Source: Limnohabitans planktonicus II-D5
GTDB taxonomy: Bacteria > Pseudomonadota > Gammaproteobacteria > Burkholderiales > Burkholderiaceae_C
NCBI RefSeq assembly: GCF_001270065.2
Contig: NZ_LFYT02000004.1
Span: 229,041 to 293,040 of the forward strand
Direction: 5' to 3'
Length of the DNA: 64,000 bases
Shown piece after piece: positions 18,476 through 28,300 of this stretch (position 1 is the stretch's first letter; every line of letters begins with the position of its first letter). The notes below the pieces were generated by a model that had not been told where the DNA came from, searched no databases, and saw only the letters and a program-made list of their open reading frames with translations. The translations under genes were made by a program, and so were the position numbers.

Positions 18476-19779
18476 GCGCGCCCCGTTTTCCAGTGCCGGG
18501 CGCAGCCTCCGGCATGCCGACGCCCATGTCACCCCAAGAGCGCCAGGCACTGACGCAAAAAATCATGCGGCTGCGTGAAAAAAACCAGATTCAGGCCGAT
18601 CTCGATTTGCTGGACGATGTCTACGCCGCTTCCTTGCGTGAGCGTCAACCGGTGTTGCGCATCGGTTTGTATGCCAGCGCTGTGGTCTTGCTGGTGTTCA
18701 TGCTCTGGGCGGGCTGGGCTCAGCTCGAAGAAGTCACCACCGGCATGGGCAAAGTCATTCCGACCAGCCGCGAACAAGTCATCCAGAGCCTGGAGTCGGG
18801 CGTTTTGGCCGAGCTGCTGGTGGCTGAAGGCGACACGGTCGAAGTCGATCAGCCCCTTTTGCGCATTGACGATGCACGCCAAGGTGCCACCGTGCGCGAA
18901 GGGCAGTCCAAGATCGACGCCTTGCAAGCCGCTGCGGTGCGCCTGCGTGCCGAGGCCCAAGGGAGCAGCCCGGTTTTTTCGCCCGACTTGCTGCGCCGAG
19001 CCCCGGAATTGACGCGCAATGAACGAGACACCTTTGAGGCCAGACGACGCAGCCTGGACAGCAGCATTGCATCGCAGCAACAAACCCTGAAGCTGGCCAC
19101 CGATGAGTTGCGCATCACCGAGCCCATGGCCGCCAGCGGCTACGTGTCCGATCTGGAGGTGCTGCGCATCAAGCGCACCATTTCCGAGGCCAAAGGCCGT
19201 TTGAGTGAGTTGGCGGGCAAATTCAAGGCCGATGCGGCCACTGAGCTGGCCCGTGTCGAGGCTGAAATGGGCTCGCAGCGTCAGGGCCTCACGGGCAAGG
19301 AAGACAACTTCCGCCGCACGGTCTTGCGTGCGCCCAAGCGCGGCGTGGTCAAAAACATCCGCATCAACACTCTGGGCGGCGTGATCCAGATGGGGCAGGA
19401 CTTGCTCGAAATCGTGCCCATGGACGACAAGCTGCTGATAGAGACCCGCATCCGCCCTTCGGACATCGCTTTTTTGCGACCTGGCATGGAGGCGGTGGTC
19501 AAAATCACGGCCTATGATTCCAGCGTGTATGGCTGGCTCAATGCCCGGCTGGTGCAAATCAGCCCCGACACCCTGCGCGATGAGGTGCGTCGAGAAGAAA
19601 CCTATTACCGCGTCTTGGTTCGCACCGACAGCGCGAGTTTGAAAACGCCGGACGGCAAAAATTTGCCGATCATTCCGGGCATGTTGGCCCAAGTGGATAT
19701 CAAGACCGGACAAAAATCGGTTCTGACCTATCTGTTCAAGCCTGTTATGCGCGCGAGAGAAGCGCTCAGAGAACGGTGA
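18472..19779 (+). CDS. HlyD/LapC-like membrane fusion protein 1
   Basis: A 435-residue periplasmic adaptor that links an ABC exporter to a TolC-like channel. It has a cytoplasmic N-terminus of about 65 residues, one helix (VLRIGLYASAVVLLVFMLWAGWA), a lipoyl-like half (ESGVLAELLVAEGDTVEVDQPLLRIDD), a long helical hairpin (about 135-300), then the second half and beta barrel (VLRAPKRGVVKNIRINTLGGVIQMGQDLLEIVP) and the HlyD C-terminal signature region (IIPGMLAQVDIKTGQKSVLTYLFKPVMRAREALRER). A strong GGGAGGA site precedes the ATG, which overlaps the ABC gene stop. By position it pairs with ABC exporter 1. Confidence 0.93.
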   Translation: MSAPRFPVPGAASGMPTPMSPQERQALTQKIMRLREKNQIQADLDLLDDVYAASLRERQPVLRIGLYASAVVLLVFMLWAGWAQLEEVTTGMGKVIPTSREQVIQSLESGVLAELLVAEGDTVEVDQPLLRIDDARQGATVREGQSKIDALQAAAVRLRAEAQGSSPVFSPDLLRRAPELTRNERDTFEARRRSLDSSIASQQQTLKLATDELRITEPMAASGYVSDLEVLRIKRTISEAKGRLSELAGKFKADAATELARVEAEMGSQRQGLTGKEDNFRRTVLRAPKRGVVKNIRINTLGGVIQMGQDLLEIVPMDDKLLIETRIRPSDIAFLRPGMEAVVKITAYDSSVYGWLNARLVQISPDTLRDEVRREETYYRVLVRTDSASLKTPDGKNLPIIPGMLAQVDIKTGQKSVLTYLFKPVMRAREALRER

Positions 19780-19784
19780 TTGCC

Positions 19785-21572
19785 ATGAAAAACATCCAGA
19801 CCCACGCATCCCACATGACCCCACAGCGCCAGCAGGGGCCGGTCTTCCAGCCCGCCATGTTGTGCGCCGCTTTGGCTGCCTTGGTCTCGCACACTGGGGT
19901 GTGGGCACAGGCGGCGGCTGCCACTGCCACGTCAGCCGCAGAGATTGAACGCCAACGCCAAGTCACGCAAAGCATGGTCGAGCAAGTCACTGCCGATCAA
20001 GAAAAACCCACCGACCGTGCCAACAGCCTGGGGCAGGAATTGCCTGCCGCTTTGCAGGCGAAATTCAAGCCCTGGAAAGAAGCCGTTCGCGCCAAGGCAC
20101 CGGTGGACACGGCCGCCAAGACGGGCCTGTCTTTGCCCGTTTTGGCCAAGCCCGAGCCCGCTGTGGTGCTGCGTCGCCCGGTCGACAACTCTCCCAAATC
20201 CAATCTGTCCACCCCTGACTTTTCACGCCAGAGCCTGACTTTTGCGCAATTGACGGGCAAAGCCGAGATCGATTTGCCCGAACCGGAAGGCGGTTTGGGC
20301 ACGTCGGTGCTGACTCGCAAAACCACCGAATTTCAGCAAGTGGCTTTTTCATTGCCCGACCTGCTGCTGGCGGGTCTGGAGTTCAGCCCCGAGCTGACGG
20401 CCGTCAAGGCCCGCCAGGAAAGTTCACGCCTTCGCGTTTCAAAAAGCCGAGCTGATTTGCTGCCCTCTTTTTCAGCGCGTTATGCCAAGGGCAATGAAAA
20501 AAGCACCACGGCTACTTTGAGCAACCACGAGCACGATTACAAAAACACGTCCTTGCGTGTGACCCAGCCGCTGGTCAATTACCCCGCTTGGGAAACCTGG
20601 CAAGCCAGCGGATTGACGCTGGAGGCGGCCATGTTGCGCAGCGCTTCAATGGAGCAGGAAGTCGCCCTGAACCTGGTCAAAGCCGTGGTCAACCTCACGA
20701 CCAGTCGCATCACGCTGAATTTTTCAGATGAGTTGTTGAGCAATTTGTCAAACATCCTGAATTACCAAGATCAGCGTTCTCAATCGGGTGCCAGCAGCCA
20801 AGCCGAGCTCGAACGTGCGCGTTCGCGCGTCCTGGCGGCGCGCCAGGCCCGGCTGGAGCAGCAGGCCAATTACAAAGGCGGCATGCTCGAGCTTGAGCGC
20901 CTCTTGGGCTTTGCACCGCAGTTGCTGAATCTGCCTTTTTTGAGTCAGTTGCCTGCCTTGCCCCGCACGCAAGCCGAAATCCGCGACCAGGCCTTGAAAG
21001 ACAACGCCGAACTGACGGCACTGCGTGCCGAAGTGCAAGCCCAAAAATCCCAGGTGCGCGCCCAATACGGCCGCGCAGCGCCCACGGTGCTGGCGAGTCT
21101 GGAAGATGACCGCGCCACCAACAACGGTGGGGTGATGGGCTCGCGCCAGGACACCCGCGCGCTGGTGGTGGTCAACTGGGCGCTTTCTTTGGGGGGCAAG
21201 GAATACTTTTCAGGCAAGGAAGCATCGGCAGACTTGTCCGAGTTGCAAAGCAAGCTCGAACTCAACGAGCAGCGTCTGGCCCAAGCGGTGGACACCGACT
21301 TTGCCTTGCTCCAGGCGGCCACTTTGCGCATCAGCTTGGGGCAGCAAGAGCAAGAGGCCGCGCGGCGTGTGACCGAGGCCGTGCGCGAACAACTCAAGGT
21401 GGGGCGCATTACTTCACTGCTGGACGCCCTGGATGCGAGTCAAAGTCTTTACGATGCACGCTTGAAACTGACGCAAGCCTTGGGGCAACAAATGCTGGCC
21501 CAGGCGCAACTGCTCAAAAGCATGGGGCAACTCAGTGCCCTGCGCGAGCAGGCCCGCATCCAGTTGAAGTGA
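19785..21572 (+). CDS. TolC-like outer membrane protein 2 with long N-terminal extension
   Basis: A 595-residue OEP-family protein, about 140 residues longer than TolC-like 1. The OEP part starts near residue 185 (FSLPDLLLAGLEFSPELTAVKARQESSRLRVSKSRADLLP) and ends with VREQLKVGRITSLLDALDASQSLYDARLKLTQAL. Before it lies an extension of about 140 residues, rich in Lys, Pro and Ala with no domain I recognise, behind a late, atypical signal peptide (MLCAALAALVSHTGVWA-QA, near residues 26-44). The ATG at 19785 is 5 bp after the HlyD-like stop; a GTG three codons earlier was rejected. The extension may form a periplasmic collar or dock a partner such as the MotB-like protein. Confidence 0.87.
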   Translation: MKNIQTHASHMTPQRQQGPVFQPAMLCAALAALVSHTGVWAQAAAATATSAAEIERQRQVTQSMVEQVTADQEKPTDRANSLGQELPAALQAKFKPWKEAVRAKAPVDTAAKTGLSLPVLAKPEPAVVLRRPVDNSPKSNLSTPDFSRQSLTFAQLTGKAEIDLPEPEGGLGTSVLTRKTTEFQQVAFSLPDLLLAGLEFSPELTAVKARQESSRLRVSKSRADLLPSFSARYAKGNEKSTTATLSNHEHDYKNTSLRVTQPLVNYPAWETWQASGLTLEAAMLRSASMEQEVALNLVKAVVNLTTSRITLNFSDELLSNLSNILNYQDQRSQSGASSQAELERARSRVLAARQARLEQQANYKGGMLELERLLGFAPQLLNLPFLSQLPALPRTQAEIRDQALKDNAELTALRAEVQAQKSQVRAQYGRAAPTVLASLEDDRATNNGGVMGSRQDTRALVVVNWALSLGGKEYFSGKEASADLSELQSKLELNEQRLAQAVDTDFALLQAATLRISLGQQEQEAARRVTEAVREQLKVGRITSLLDALDASQSLYDARLKLTQALGQQMLAQAQLLKSMGQLSALREQARIQLK

Positions 21573-21614
21573 TTTTTTTGAATTTTCATTTCCAAACAAT
21601 CAAAAGGTTCATCC

Positions 21615-22418
21615 ATGGCTGGTTCCTCTGAATCGAACGACGCATCCGATATTTTTTGGCCCGGGTATGTGGATGCCATCTCGAACCTGGCGATCAATTT
21701 GCTCTTCGTGATCGCGGTGATGTGCATCGTGATCCTGAGCTTTGTGCTGGAAGAAACCACCAAAGGCACGCCACGCCCAGGCACCATCCCGCAAGATGTG
21801 CAGTACGTCAACGACAACCCCAACACCCAAGCTGCGCAATTGCAGGAGTTGCAGCTGGAAAACGCCAAACTCAAGGAGAGCTTGCAGGCGTTGCAAAAAA
21901 ACACAACCACGACTTCCAGCAGCACGGCAGCCCCCAGCACGGCCAAAACTGAGCAAGCAAGCAAATCTGAGCAAGCAAGCAAATCCGAGCAGCAAGCCAA
22001 AACAGAAAGCAGCACCACGTCCAACAATGTGCCCAACAACGCCACCAAGATGGAAGTGGTGCAAGCCCGTCAGGAAGTGGTGAAAGAGGCCAAAGGCTCA
22101 TCGAGCGTCAACACAGTGGGGGCGGGCTTGATCGTCAACTTTGATCCCAAAGTGGTCACGCTGTCAGAAGAAGAGTCCAAGAGCGTTGTGTCGCGCTTGA
22201 ACAGCTTTGGACCGGTCAAAACCACCCGATGGCAAATCACGGTCATCACACCCAAGGGCTTCAGCGAGTCCGCTCGCTTGGGGTACTACCGCGCAGTGGC
22301 CGTGCGCAATGTGCTGATTCAAGCCGGAACGCCCGGTGATTTGATCCAAATGCGGGTGATGGAAAGCGTCCAAGCCGGTGCAGACAGCGGCCGAGTCACC
22401 GTCAATGTGGCCCCTTGA
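21615..22418 (+). CDS. SiiA/MotB-like proton-channel subunit with OmpA-like domain
   Basis: A 267-residue protein with one N-terminal helix and a periplasmic domain. The start of the helix, FWPGYVDAISNLAINLLFVIAV, aligns with the MotB/ZorB/SiiA pattern, in which an Asp at the helix start carries protons; here that is Asp20. Next is a low-complexity Ser/Thr/Gln/Lys linker (about 70-150, with EQASKS repeats), then an OmpA/MotB-like domain at about 165-267 (GLIVNFDPKVVTLSEEES, ARLGYYRAVAVRNVLIQAG, RVTVNV). MotB-type proteins anchor to peptidoglycan. The MotA/ExbB-like partner is two genes downstream, with an HlyD-like gene between. By analogy with SPI-4 SiiA it may gate or energise adhesin release. 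The family call is good; the role is inferred. Confidence 0.75.
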   Translation: MAGSSESNDASDIFWPGYVDAISNLAINLLFVIAVMCIVILSFVLEETTKGTPRPGTIPQDVQYVNDNPNTQAAQLQELQLENAKLKESLQALQKNTTTTSSSTAAPSTAKTEQASKSEQASKSEQQAKTESSTTSNNVPNNATKMEVVQARQEVVKEAKGSSSVNTVGAGLIVNFDPKVVTLSEEESKSVVSRLNSFGPVKTTRWQITVITPKGFSESARLGYYRAVAVRNVLIQAGTPGDLIQMRVMESVQAGADSGRVTVNVAP

Positions 22419-22436
22419 ATGCACAGAACCTGACAC

Positions 22437-23753
22437 ATGAAACTCCGCAAACTTTGGCAACACCTGCAGCAGCCTCCGAGTGAGGCTGCATTGCGTTTGT
22501 CGCTGTCTGAACGCCATGAACGGCGCTGGTTGCTCAGTTTGGCCTTGTTCTTGCTTGTCTTGCTCATTTGGGCGGCCTGGGCACCCGTGGACCGGGTGGT
22601 GCGTGCAGAAGGCCGCATCATCCCCTCCACGCGGGCGCAACTGGTGCAGCACCTCGAGGGTGGTATCGTGCGGGACATCCGTGTTCGCGAAGGTCAAAAC
22701 GTCAAGGCGGGCGACATTTTGCTGAGCTTGTCCGGCACACAGGCCAACACCGATGTGGAGCAGGGCCGAAACCGCATCGTGACCCTCAAATCGCAGCAAG
22801 CGCGCCTCAAAGCCGAAGCGGTGGGTGCCGCATTGCCCGATTTTCCAGCGGATGTGCCCGATGCTCAAAAAGAGTTGGAGCGTGCTGCCTTTCGCGAGCG
22901 CGCTGACAAAATTCGGGCTGAGCAGGGGGCTTTGCGCCAGCAAATCAACCAGCGCCAATCGGAATTGAACGAGGCCCAAAACCGCCTGAAAAACATGGCC
23001 ACCGAAGTCGATGTGGCGCGCAAGCAATTGGCGGTCATGGAAGGCCTTTACCGTAAGGGTGCGGGCTCTCAGCTCGAATGGCTTGACGCCCAGGGGCGCT
23101 TGCAGCGCTTGAGCACCGCGCAAGGCGACATCACCAGCTCCATTCCCCGGCTGCAGGCGGCCATCGAAGAACAATCGGCCCGATTGAATGAGTCAACCGC
23201 CCGCTTTCGCGCAGAAGCGCGGGCCGAGCTGGCCCAAATCAGCGCCGAGATCCAGCGCTTTGAGCTCAATGTGAACAACGACAGCGACCGCCAAGCCCGC
23301 AACGATGTGCGCGCCCCGGTGGCCGGTTTTGTGAATAAACTCAATTTCAACACCTTGGGTGGCGTGATTCGCCCCGGCGAGGTGGTGCTGGAAATCACCC
23401 CCAGCGAAGGCCCCTTGGCCGTGGAAGCCCGTGTGCGGCCCGACGACAGGGCGCGGCTGCGGGCTGGCCTGCCCACCCGCGTGCTGATTGGTGCTTATGA
23501 CTACGCCATCTACGGTGCTTTGGAGGGGCAAGTGACTGAAGTCAGCGCCGACACCCTGGCCGACGAAAACGGACAGCGCTACTACCGCGTGGTGATCCAG
23601 ACGGGACAGGCCAAAGGCGCTTTGGCCGAGCAAGTCATTTTGCCCGGCATGACTGCGCGCGCCGACATCGTGGCGGGCCAACGCAGTGTGCTCAGTTATG
23701 TGGTCTCGCCCTTGATGCGCTTTGCCTCGCAGGCCTTGCGCGAACCGTCCTGA
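22437..23753 (+). CDS. HlyD-like membrane fusion protein 2
   Basis: A 438-residue periplasmic adaptor, clearly related to but distinct from the one at 18472. The helix is RRWLLSLALFLLVLLIWAAWAP (residues 21-44), followed by the lipoyl half (HLEGGIVRDIRVREGQNVKAGDILLSLSG), a coiled-coil hairpin at about 110-285, the second lipoyl half and barrel (VRAPVAGFVNKLNFNTLGGVIRPGEVVLEITP), and the C-terminal signature (ILPGMTARADIVAGQRSVLSYVVSPLMRFASQALREPS). It lies between the two proton-channel-like genes, 18 bp after the first. It may serve ABC exporter 2, encoded downstream. Confidence 0.92.
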   Translation: MKLRKLWQHLQQPPSEAALRLSLSERHERRWLLSLALFLLVLLIWAAWAPVDRVVRAEGRIIPSTRAQLVQHLEGGIVRDIRVREGQNVKAGDILLSLSGTQANTDVEQGRNRIVTLKSQQARLKAEAVGAALPDFPADVPDAQKELERAAFRERADKIRAEQGALRQQINQRQSELNEAQNRLKNMATEVDVARKQLAVMEGLYRKGAGSQLEWLDAQGRLQRLSTAQGDITSSIPRLQAAIEEQSARLNESTARFRAEARAELAQISAEIQRFELNVNNDSDRQARNDVRAPVAGFVNKLNFNTLGGVIRPGEVVLEITPSEGPLAVEARVRPDDRARLRAGLPTRVLIGAYDYAIYGALEGQVTEVSADTLADENGQRYYRVVIQTGQAKGALAEQVILPGMTARADIVAGQRSVLSYVVSPLMRFASQALREPS

Positions 23754-23816
23754 ACACCTCACCCATTCACCCTGAAACTTTGATTCCATCTATTCACTGA
23801 AGCAACCGAGGTCTCC

Positions 23817-25313
23817 ATGAAACGACTCAAACCCTATTACTTTTTTGTCGGTGTGCCGATACTGCTGGTCCTGCTGGGCTTTGTCCTGTTTTCCAAAGAG
23901 GTGGCTGGCACCATGCAGGGCAACCCGCACCCGCAGATCAACTATCTGATTTTCCTCTTGATGGCCTTGGGCTCGGGGATGATGCTGCACGCCGTACACC
24001 GCATGAACAGAGAGGGTGAATTTATCCAGCGCTTTTTCCGGCAAGCGCGTGACGGTGCACCGCCAGAAACCTTGCGTCAGATGGTGCTGGGTGAGCGTTA
24101 TGACGTCAGCACCGTGCTGGAAATGCTGGCCGAAACGCAAAATACGCCCATCAGCGATGTGCAGCATGCCGCGCTGGAGTCGGAGGCGCACCGCTTTGAA
24201 TCTCGCCAGAACATGCGCCTGTATTTGCCGCAGTTCCTGTCGGGCGCCATGGTGGGCTTGGGCTTGCTGGGTACCTTCATTGGTCTGTTGGGCGCTCTGG
24301 AAGAGATCGGCAAGCTGATCTCTGCCTTCACCATGGTGGAGTCGGGCAATGCCGCCGCTGCCGTGCGGACCTTGGTGGATCGCTTGAGTTCGCCGATGAA
24401 ATCCATGGGGGTGGCCTTCAGTGCATCTTTGTTCGGCGTGCTGGGCTCGCTCATCATGAGCGTGCTCATGGTCGGGGTGAAGCGTTGTTCCAGCGAATTG
24501 GTGGCAGCCATGCACTCGCGCCTGGTGTACCTGACCGACTTCACCACTCACGCGGCCCCAGAAAACAAGCAAGACCAGTTGACCGCCAGTTTGAACGTGG
24601 TGGCTGAGCAGTCGCCCATTTTGAAAGCACTGACCGTGGCCTTGGAGCAGTCCGAGCGCCGGGTGCGCGATCTGATCACCTCACTGGGCACCTTGTCGGC
24701 CCGCATTGAGCGTAACGAAGTTCAGCTTTGGGCTGAACTGAGCGAAGGCTTCAAACAAAACCAGCAAGGCCAAAACGCCATGCTCGACAACCTGAACCTG
24801 ACGGTGCAGGCCGTCCGTGAAATTGCCCGCGAGGTCACGCCCGCCGCCTACCGCGAAAACGCCGTTGTGGCCGCCCTGGTGACCCAGCAAAACCGCTTGG
24901 AATCGGTTTTGCAGGTCATGGAGTCCAGCTACGGCCAGTTCAACAAGACCTTGAACCAGCAAAGCGAAGTCTTGCTGCGACAAGAGCAATCGGGTCAGGA
25001 ACTGGTGCAACTGCGTCAAGCCATGGCCGATCAGCAACGTGGTATTCAGCAGGCACTCAACGCCCTGGGTAGCAGTTTTGCCAGCCTTGACAGTGTGATC
25101 CGCGAGCACCAGGAACTCATGGTGCACCAGCGGGCTACGGACGATGTGCACAGCTCGCAACTGGCATCGGCCTTGCGCGAAGAAGGTGAAATTTTGAACC
25201 GCCTGATTGGCCGCATCGAAGCTATGCAACATGAACAAGGTGCGCAGCACGAGCGCCATCTGAGCATGCTGTTGCAAGAGCTGCGTCAGCAGCCACCGGC
25301 TGCCAGCAGCTGA
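23817..25313 (+). CDS. SiiB/MotA/ExbB-like channel protein with long cytoplasmic tail
   Basis: A 498-residue inner-membrane protein. Four helices are seen at about 8-26, 42-60, 135-160 and 197-222. The third carries GLGLLGTFIGLLGAL (147-161) and the fourth follows PMKSMGVAFSASLFGVLGSL (193-212), the pore-helix pattern of the MotA/TolQ/ExbB proton-channel family. Residues 245-498 form a long, Gln/Glu-rich tail of likely coiled coil (ERRVRDLITSLGTLSARIERNEVQL and onward), longer than in MotA and more like SiiB or ZorA. It should pair with the MotB/SiiA-like protein at 21615. It sits immediately before the first giant substrate gene. The proton-channel call is from motifs; a role in adhesin retention or release is inferred from the SPI-4 parallel. 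Confidence 0.78.
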   Translation: MKRLKPYYFFVGVPILLVLLGFVLFSKEVAGTMQGNPHPQINYLIFLLMALGSGMMLHAVHRMNREGEFIQRFFRQARDGAPPETLRQMVLGERYDVSTVLEMLAETQNTPISDVQHAALESEAHRFESRQNMRLYLPQFLSGAMVGLGLLGTFIGLLGALEEIGKLISAFTMVESGNAAAAVRTLVDRLSSPMKSMGVAFSASLFGVLGSLIMSVLMVGVKRCSSELVAAMHSRLVYLTDFTTHAAPENKQDQLTASLNVVAEQSPILKALTVALEQSERRVRDLITSLGTLSARIERNEVQLWAELSEGFKQNQQGQNAMLDNLNLTVQAVREIAREVTPAAYRENAVVAALVTQQNRLESVLQVMESSYGQFNKTLNQQSEVLLRQEQSGQELVQLRQAMADQQRGIQQALNALGSSFASLDSVIREHQELMVHQRATDDVHSSQLASALREEGEILNRLIGRIEAMQHEQGAQHERHLSMLLQELRQQPPAASS

Positions 25314-25370
25314 AGGCTGCCGACCTGGTTCTTGATGACTGCTTGATATTTGACTCTCAGGGAAAAACAA

Positions 25371-28300
25371 ATGGACACCCCACTGACACCCAACGCCCCC
25401 ATGTTGCCGATACTTTTGGCACAAGCGAGCACGCCCGGCCCCGTGAGGGATGGCGCTGTGGTCAGCGATGCGCCAGTGTCCACAGCGGTGAGCGTCCTGC
25501 AGGGGCCGCGCAATGTGAAGGTGGTGGAGAGCAAAGAAGTGGACGGCACCAGCAGCTTCGCGGTGCCTGTCACGAGCAGTCAGGTGAAATCCGTGCAGGT
25601 GCTGGATCTGGACATGCTGCTGCTGCTGGACAACGGTGACGGCATCTTGCTGCGTGAAGGGGCTTTTTTGGCGGCCACCAACGCCGTCCAAAAAGTCACT
25701 TTCAGCAATGGTTCGCAAATTCCGGTCTCTGAATTTCTTTCTCAAGTGGGGGTCATGAAACCCTCAGAGGCCGCCAGTTTTCGGATCAGCTCCACCGAGT
25801 TGACCCTGGTCAACAACGAGCCACGGGGCGGACAGGGCCTGAACTTGGGCAAGGGCGATGATGACGCGCAAAAGGGGCCAGCGGTCGAAGAAGTGACCCA
25901 GTTGCTGCAGTCCTTGCAAAACGCCAAGTTGTCCGACGCACCGGTGGCTGAGCAGCGCATCACCCCCCTGAAAATATCGGACAGCCTGGCCGAGCCTGTG
26001 GTGCTGCGCCCCGCTTCCTCTCCCGGCACCGAGTTCACCAGCAACAACCAAAACACCTCCAACCTGACGGCTTTGAAAACCCCCAGTCTGACGGGGGCCG
26101 TGGACCCCAAAGTCAGCGGTGTTGAATTGGTGGACAGCACCAAAACCTTTGCAAGCACCACCTTCGACAAGATGGTGGGCACGCAGCAGTTGGCGGTGAA
26201 AGTGCAAGCCAACGCCAATTCGGTGGCGCCGCCTGAAGCCAGCACCAATCCGGACAGGGCCTTTGCTTTGTTGAATCTGGATGCGCCCACCAACGCCACC
26301 CGCATGAAGGTTCAACTCAGCACCTTTGGGTCAGAAACTGCGACAGATTTGCCTGACAGCCTGGGATTCACGCTCAATGGCCAGAGCATCAACAAGGCCA
26401 CCACAGTGACGGTATCCGTGCCGGTGGCCGACAACAAGATGCAATTGCCCGTGACCTGGAAACTGGCCGACGGGGACGTGACCCCCCACAAATTCCAGAT
26501 GCTGGTGCAATACCTGGATGCCACTGGCGCAATCATCAGTGGGGTTGATCAGACCCTGACCTTTCAATACCGAAGCATCAACGAGGTCAACCAGGTTTAT
26601 GAGCTGGACGACAATGGCAACCCCATTCTTCAACTGCCCGCGAATGGCTTCAACTACAACATCACGGGAAGAGACACCGACGACAAGATCCAGGCCTGGA
26701 TGGGCAACGACGTCGTCAATGGCCAAGGTGGCAATGACTTCATCGAAGGCGGTCTAGGCCATGACAGCTTGTTTGGCGATGTCGGTAACGACAGCCTCTA
26801 CGGTGGCGTTGGCAACGACCTGCTCGATGGCGGCGTTGGCAATGACCTGCTCAATGCAGGCGAAGGCATCAATGTGCTCAAAGGCGGTTCAGGTGATGAC
26901 ACCCTGAACAGCGGCGCAGGCTCTGACACGCAGGACGGCGGCGACGGCAACGACCTGCTCAACGCGGGCGAAGGCATCAATTTGCTCCATGGCGGTGCAG
27001 GTGATGACACCCTGAACAGTGGCGCTGCCAATGACACGCTGGAGGGGGGCAGCGGTAACGACCTGCTCAATGCAGGTCTGGGCGACAACTCGCTGACGGG
27101 CGGCCTGGGCCATGACACCTTGAACGCTGACAGCGGCAAAGACACGCTGGACGGCGGCGAGGGCAATGACGTGCTCAATGCCGGTGACGGCCAGAACAGC
27201 TTGCAAGGCGGCTTGGGTGATGACACTTTGAACGCTGGCAGCGGCAACGACACATTGGACGGCGGTGAGGGCAATGACTTGCTCAACGCCGGACTGGGGG
27301 ACAACTCGTTGTTGGGGGGGCTGGGTCAGGACAGCTTGAAAGCTGGCAGCGGCAACGACCTGCTCGAAGGCGGCGAAGGCCATGACCTGCTCAATGCCGG
27401 TGATGGCCAGAACACGCTGCTGGGCGGCTTGGGTGATGACACCTTGATGTCTGGCGCAGGCCACGACCTGCTGATCGGCGGTGCGGGTGCTGACGTGATG
27501 GACGCCGGGGCGGGCAACAACACCGTGTCGTTTGCACTGGCGCAAGAAGCGGTCATCGTCAATTTGGCTTTGGGAACAGGTCAGGCAGGCGATGCCTTGG
27601 GCGACAGCTACACCCGTATTCAAAACGTGGTGGGTTCAAATTTTCATGACCAATTGTTGGGTGATGCACAAAACAACCTGATTTTGGGTGGCCAAGGCAA
27701 CGACACCCTGGCGGGTGGCGGTGGGCTGGACACCCTTGTGGGAGGGCTTGCGCGTGATGGGCTGGATGTGCTGCCCACAGAGGAAAACACGGTCTCGTAT
27801 GAAACCGCTGCTGTTAACGCCCTGGTTTCCCTGAGCGATTCAAACCAGAATGCAGGCGCTGCAGCAGGCAACGTCTTGATCGGGATTGCACACTTGCTGG
27901 GCGGACAGTTCAATGATCAACTGACAGGCGACACACAGGCCAACCGCCTAACGGGTGGCGCAGGAAACGACACCCTGATGGGTCTGGTCGGTCAGGACAG
28001 CCTGGACGGCGGGAACGGCGACGATGTGCTGCAAGGCGGTGTCGGAGACGATGCCTTGGTGGGCGGCTCTGGCCATGACCTGTTGGAAGGCGGGGACGGC
28101 AAAGACCAGTTGATGGGCGACGCAGGCGATGACACGCTCATTGGTGGCGTGGGCGCTGACCTCTTGTCCGGCGGCGATGGTTTGGACATTGCCTCTTACC
28201 AAACCGCACTGGGCTCAGTCACCGTCAACCTGGCAGAGGCCAGTTTGAATGCAGGTGATGATGGCCAAGGCGACACATTGACCAGCATTGAAGGGGTCAT

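Noticed and set aside
23817..25313. Zorya-type phage defence (ZorA/ZorB)
   Set aside because: The channel pair has similar architecture, but no ZorC/ZorD or helicase/nuclease genes are present; every neighbour is a type I secretion or adhesin gene.
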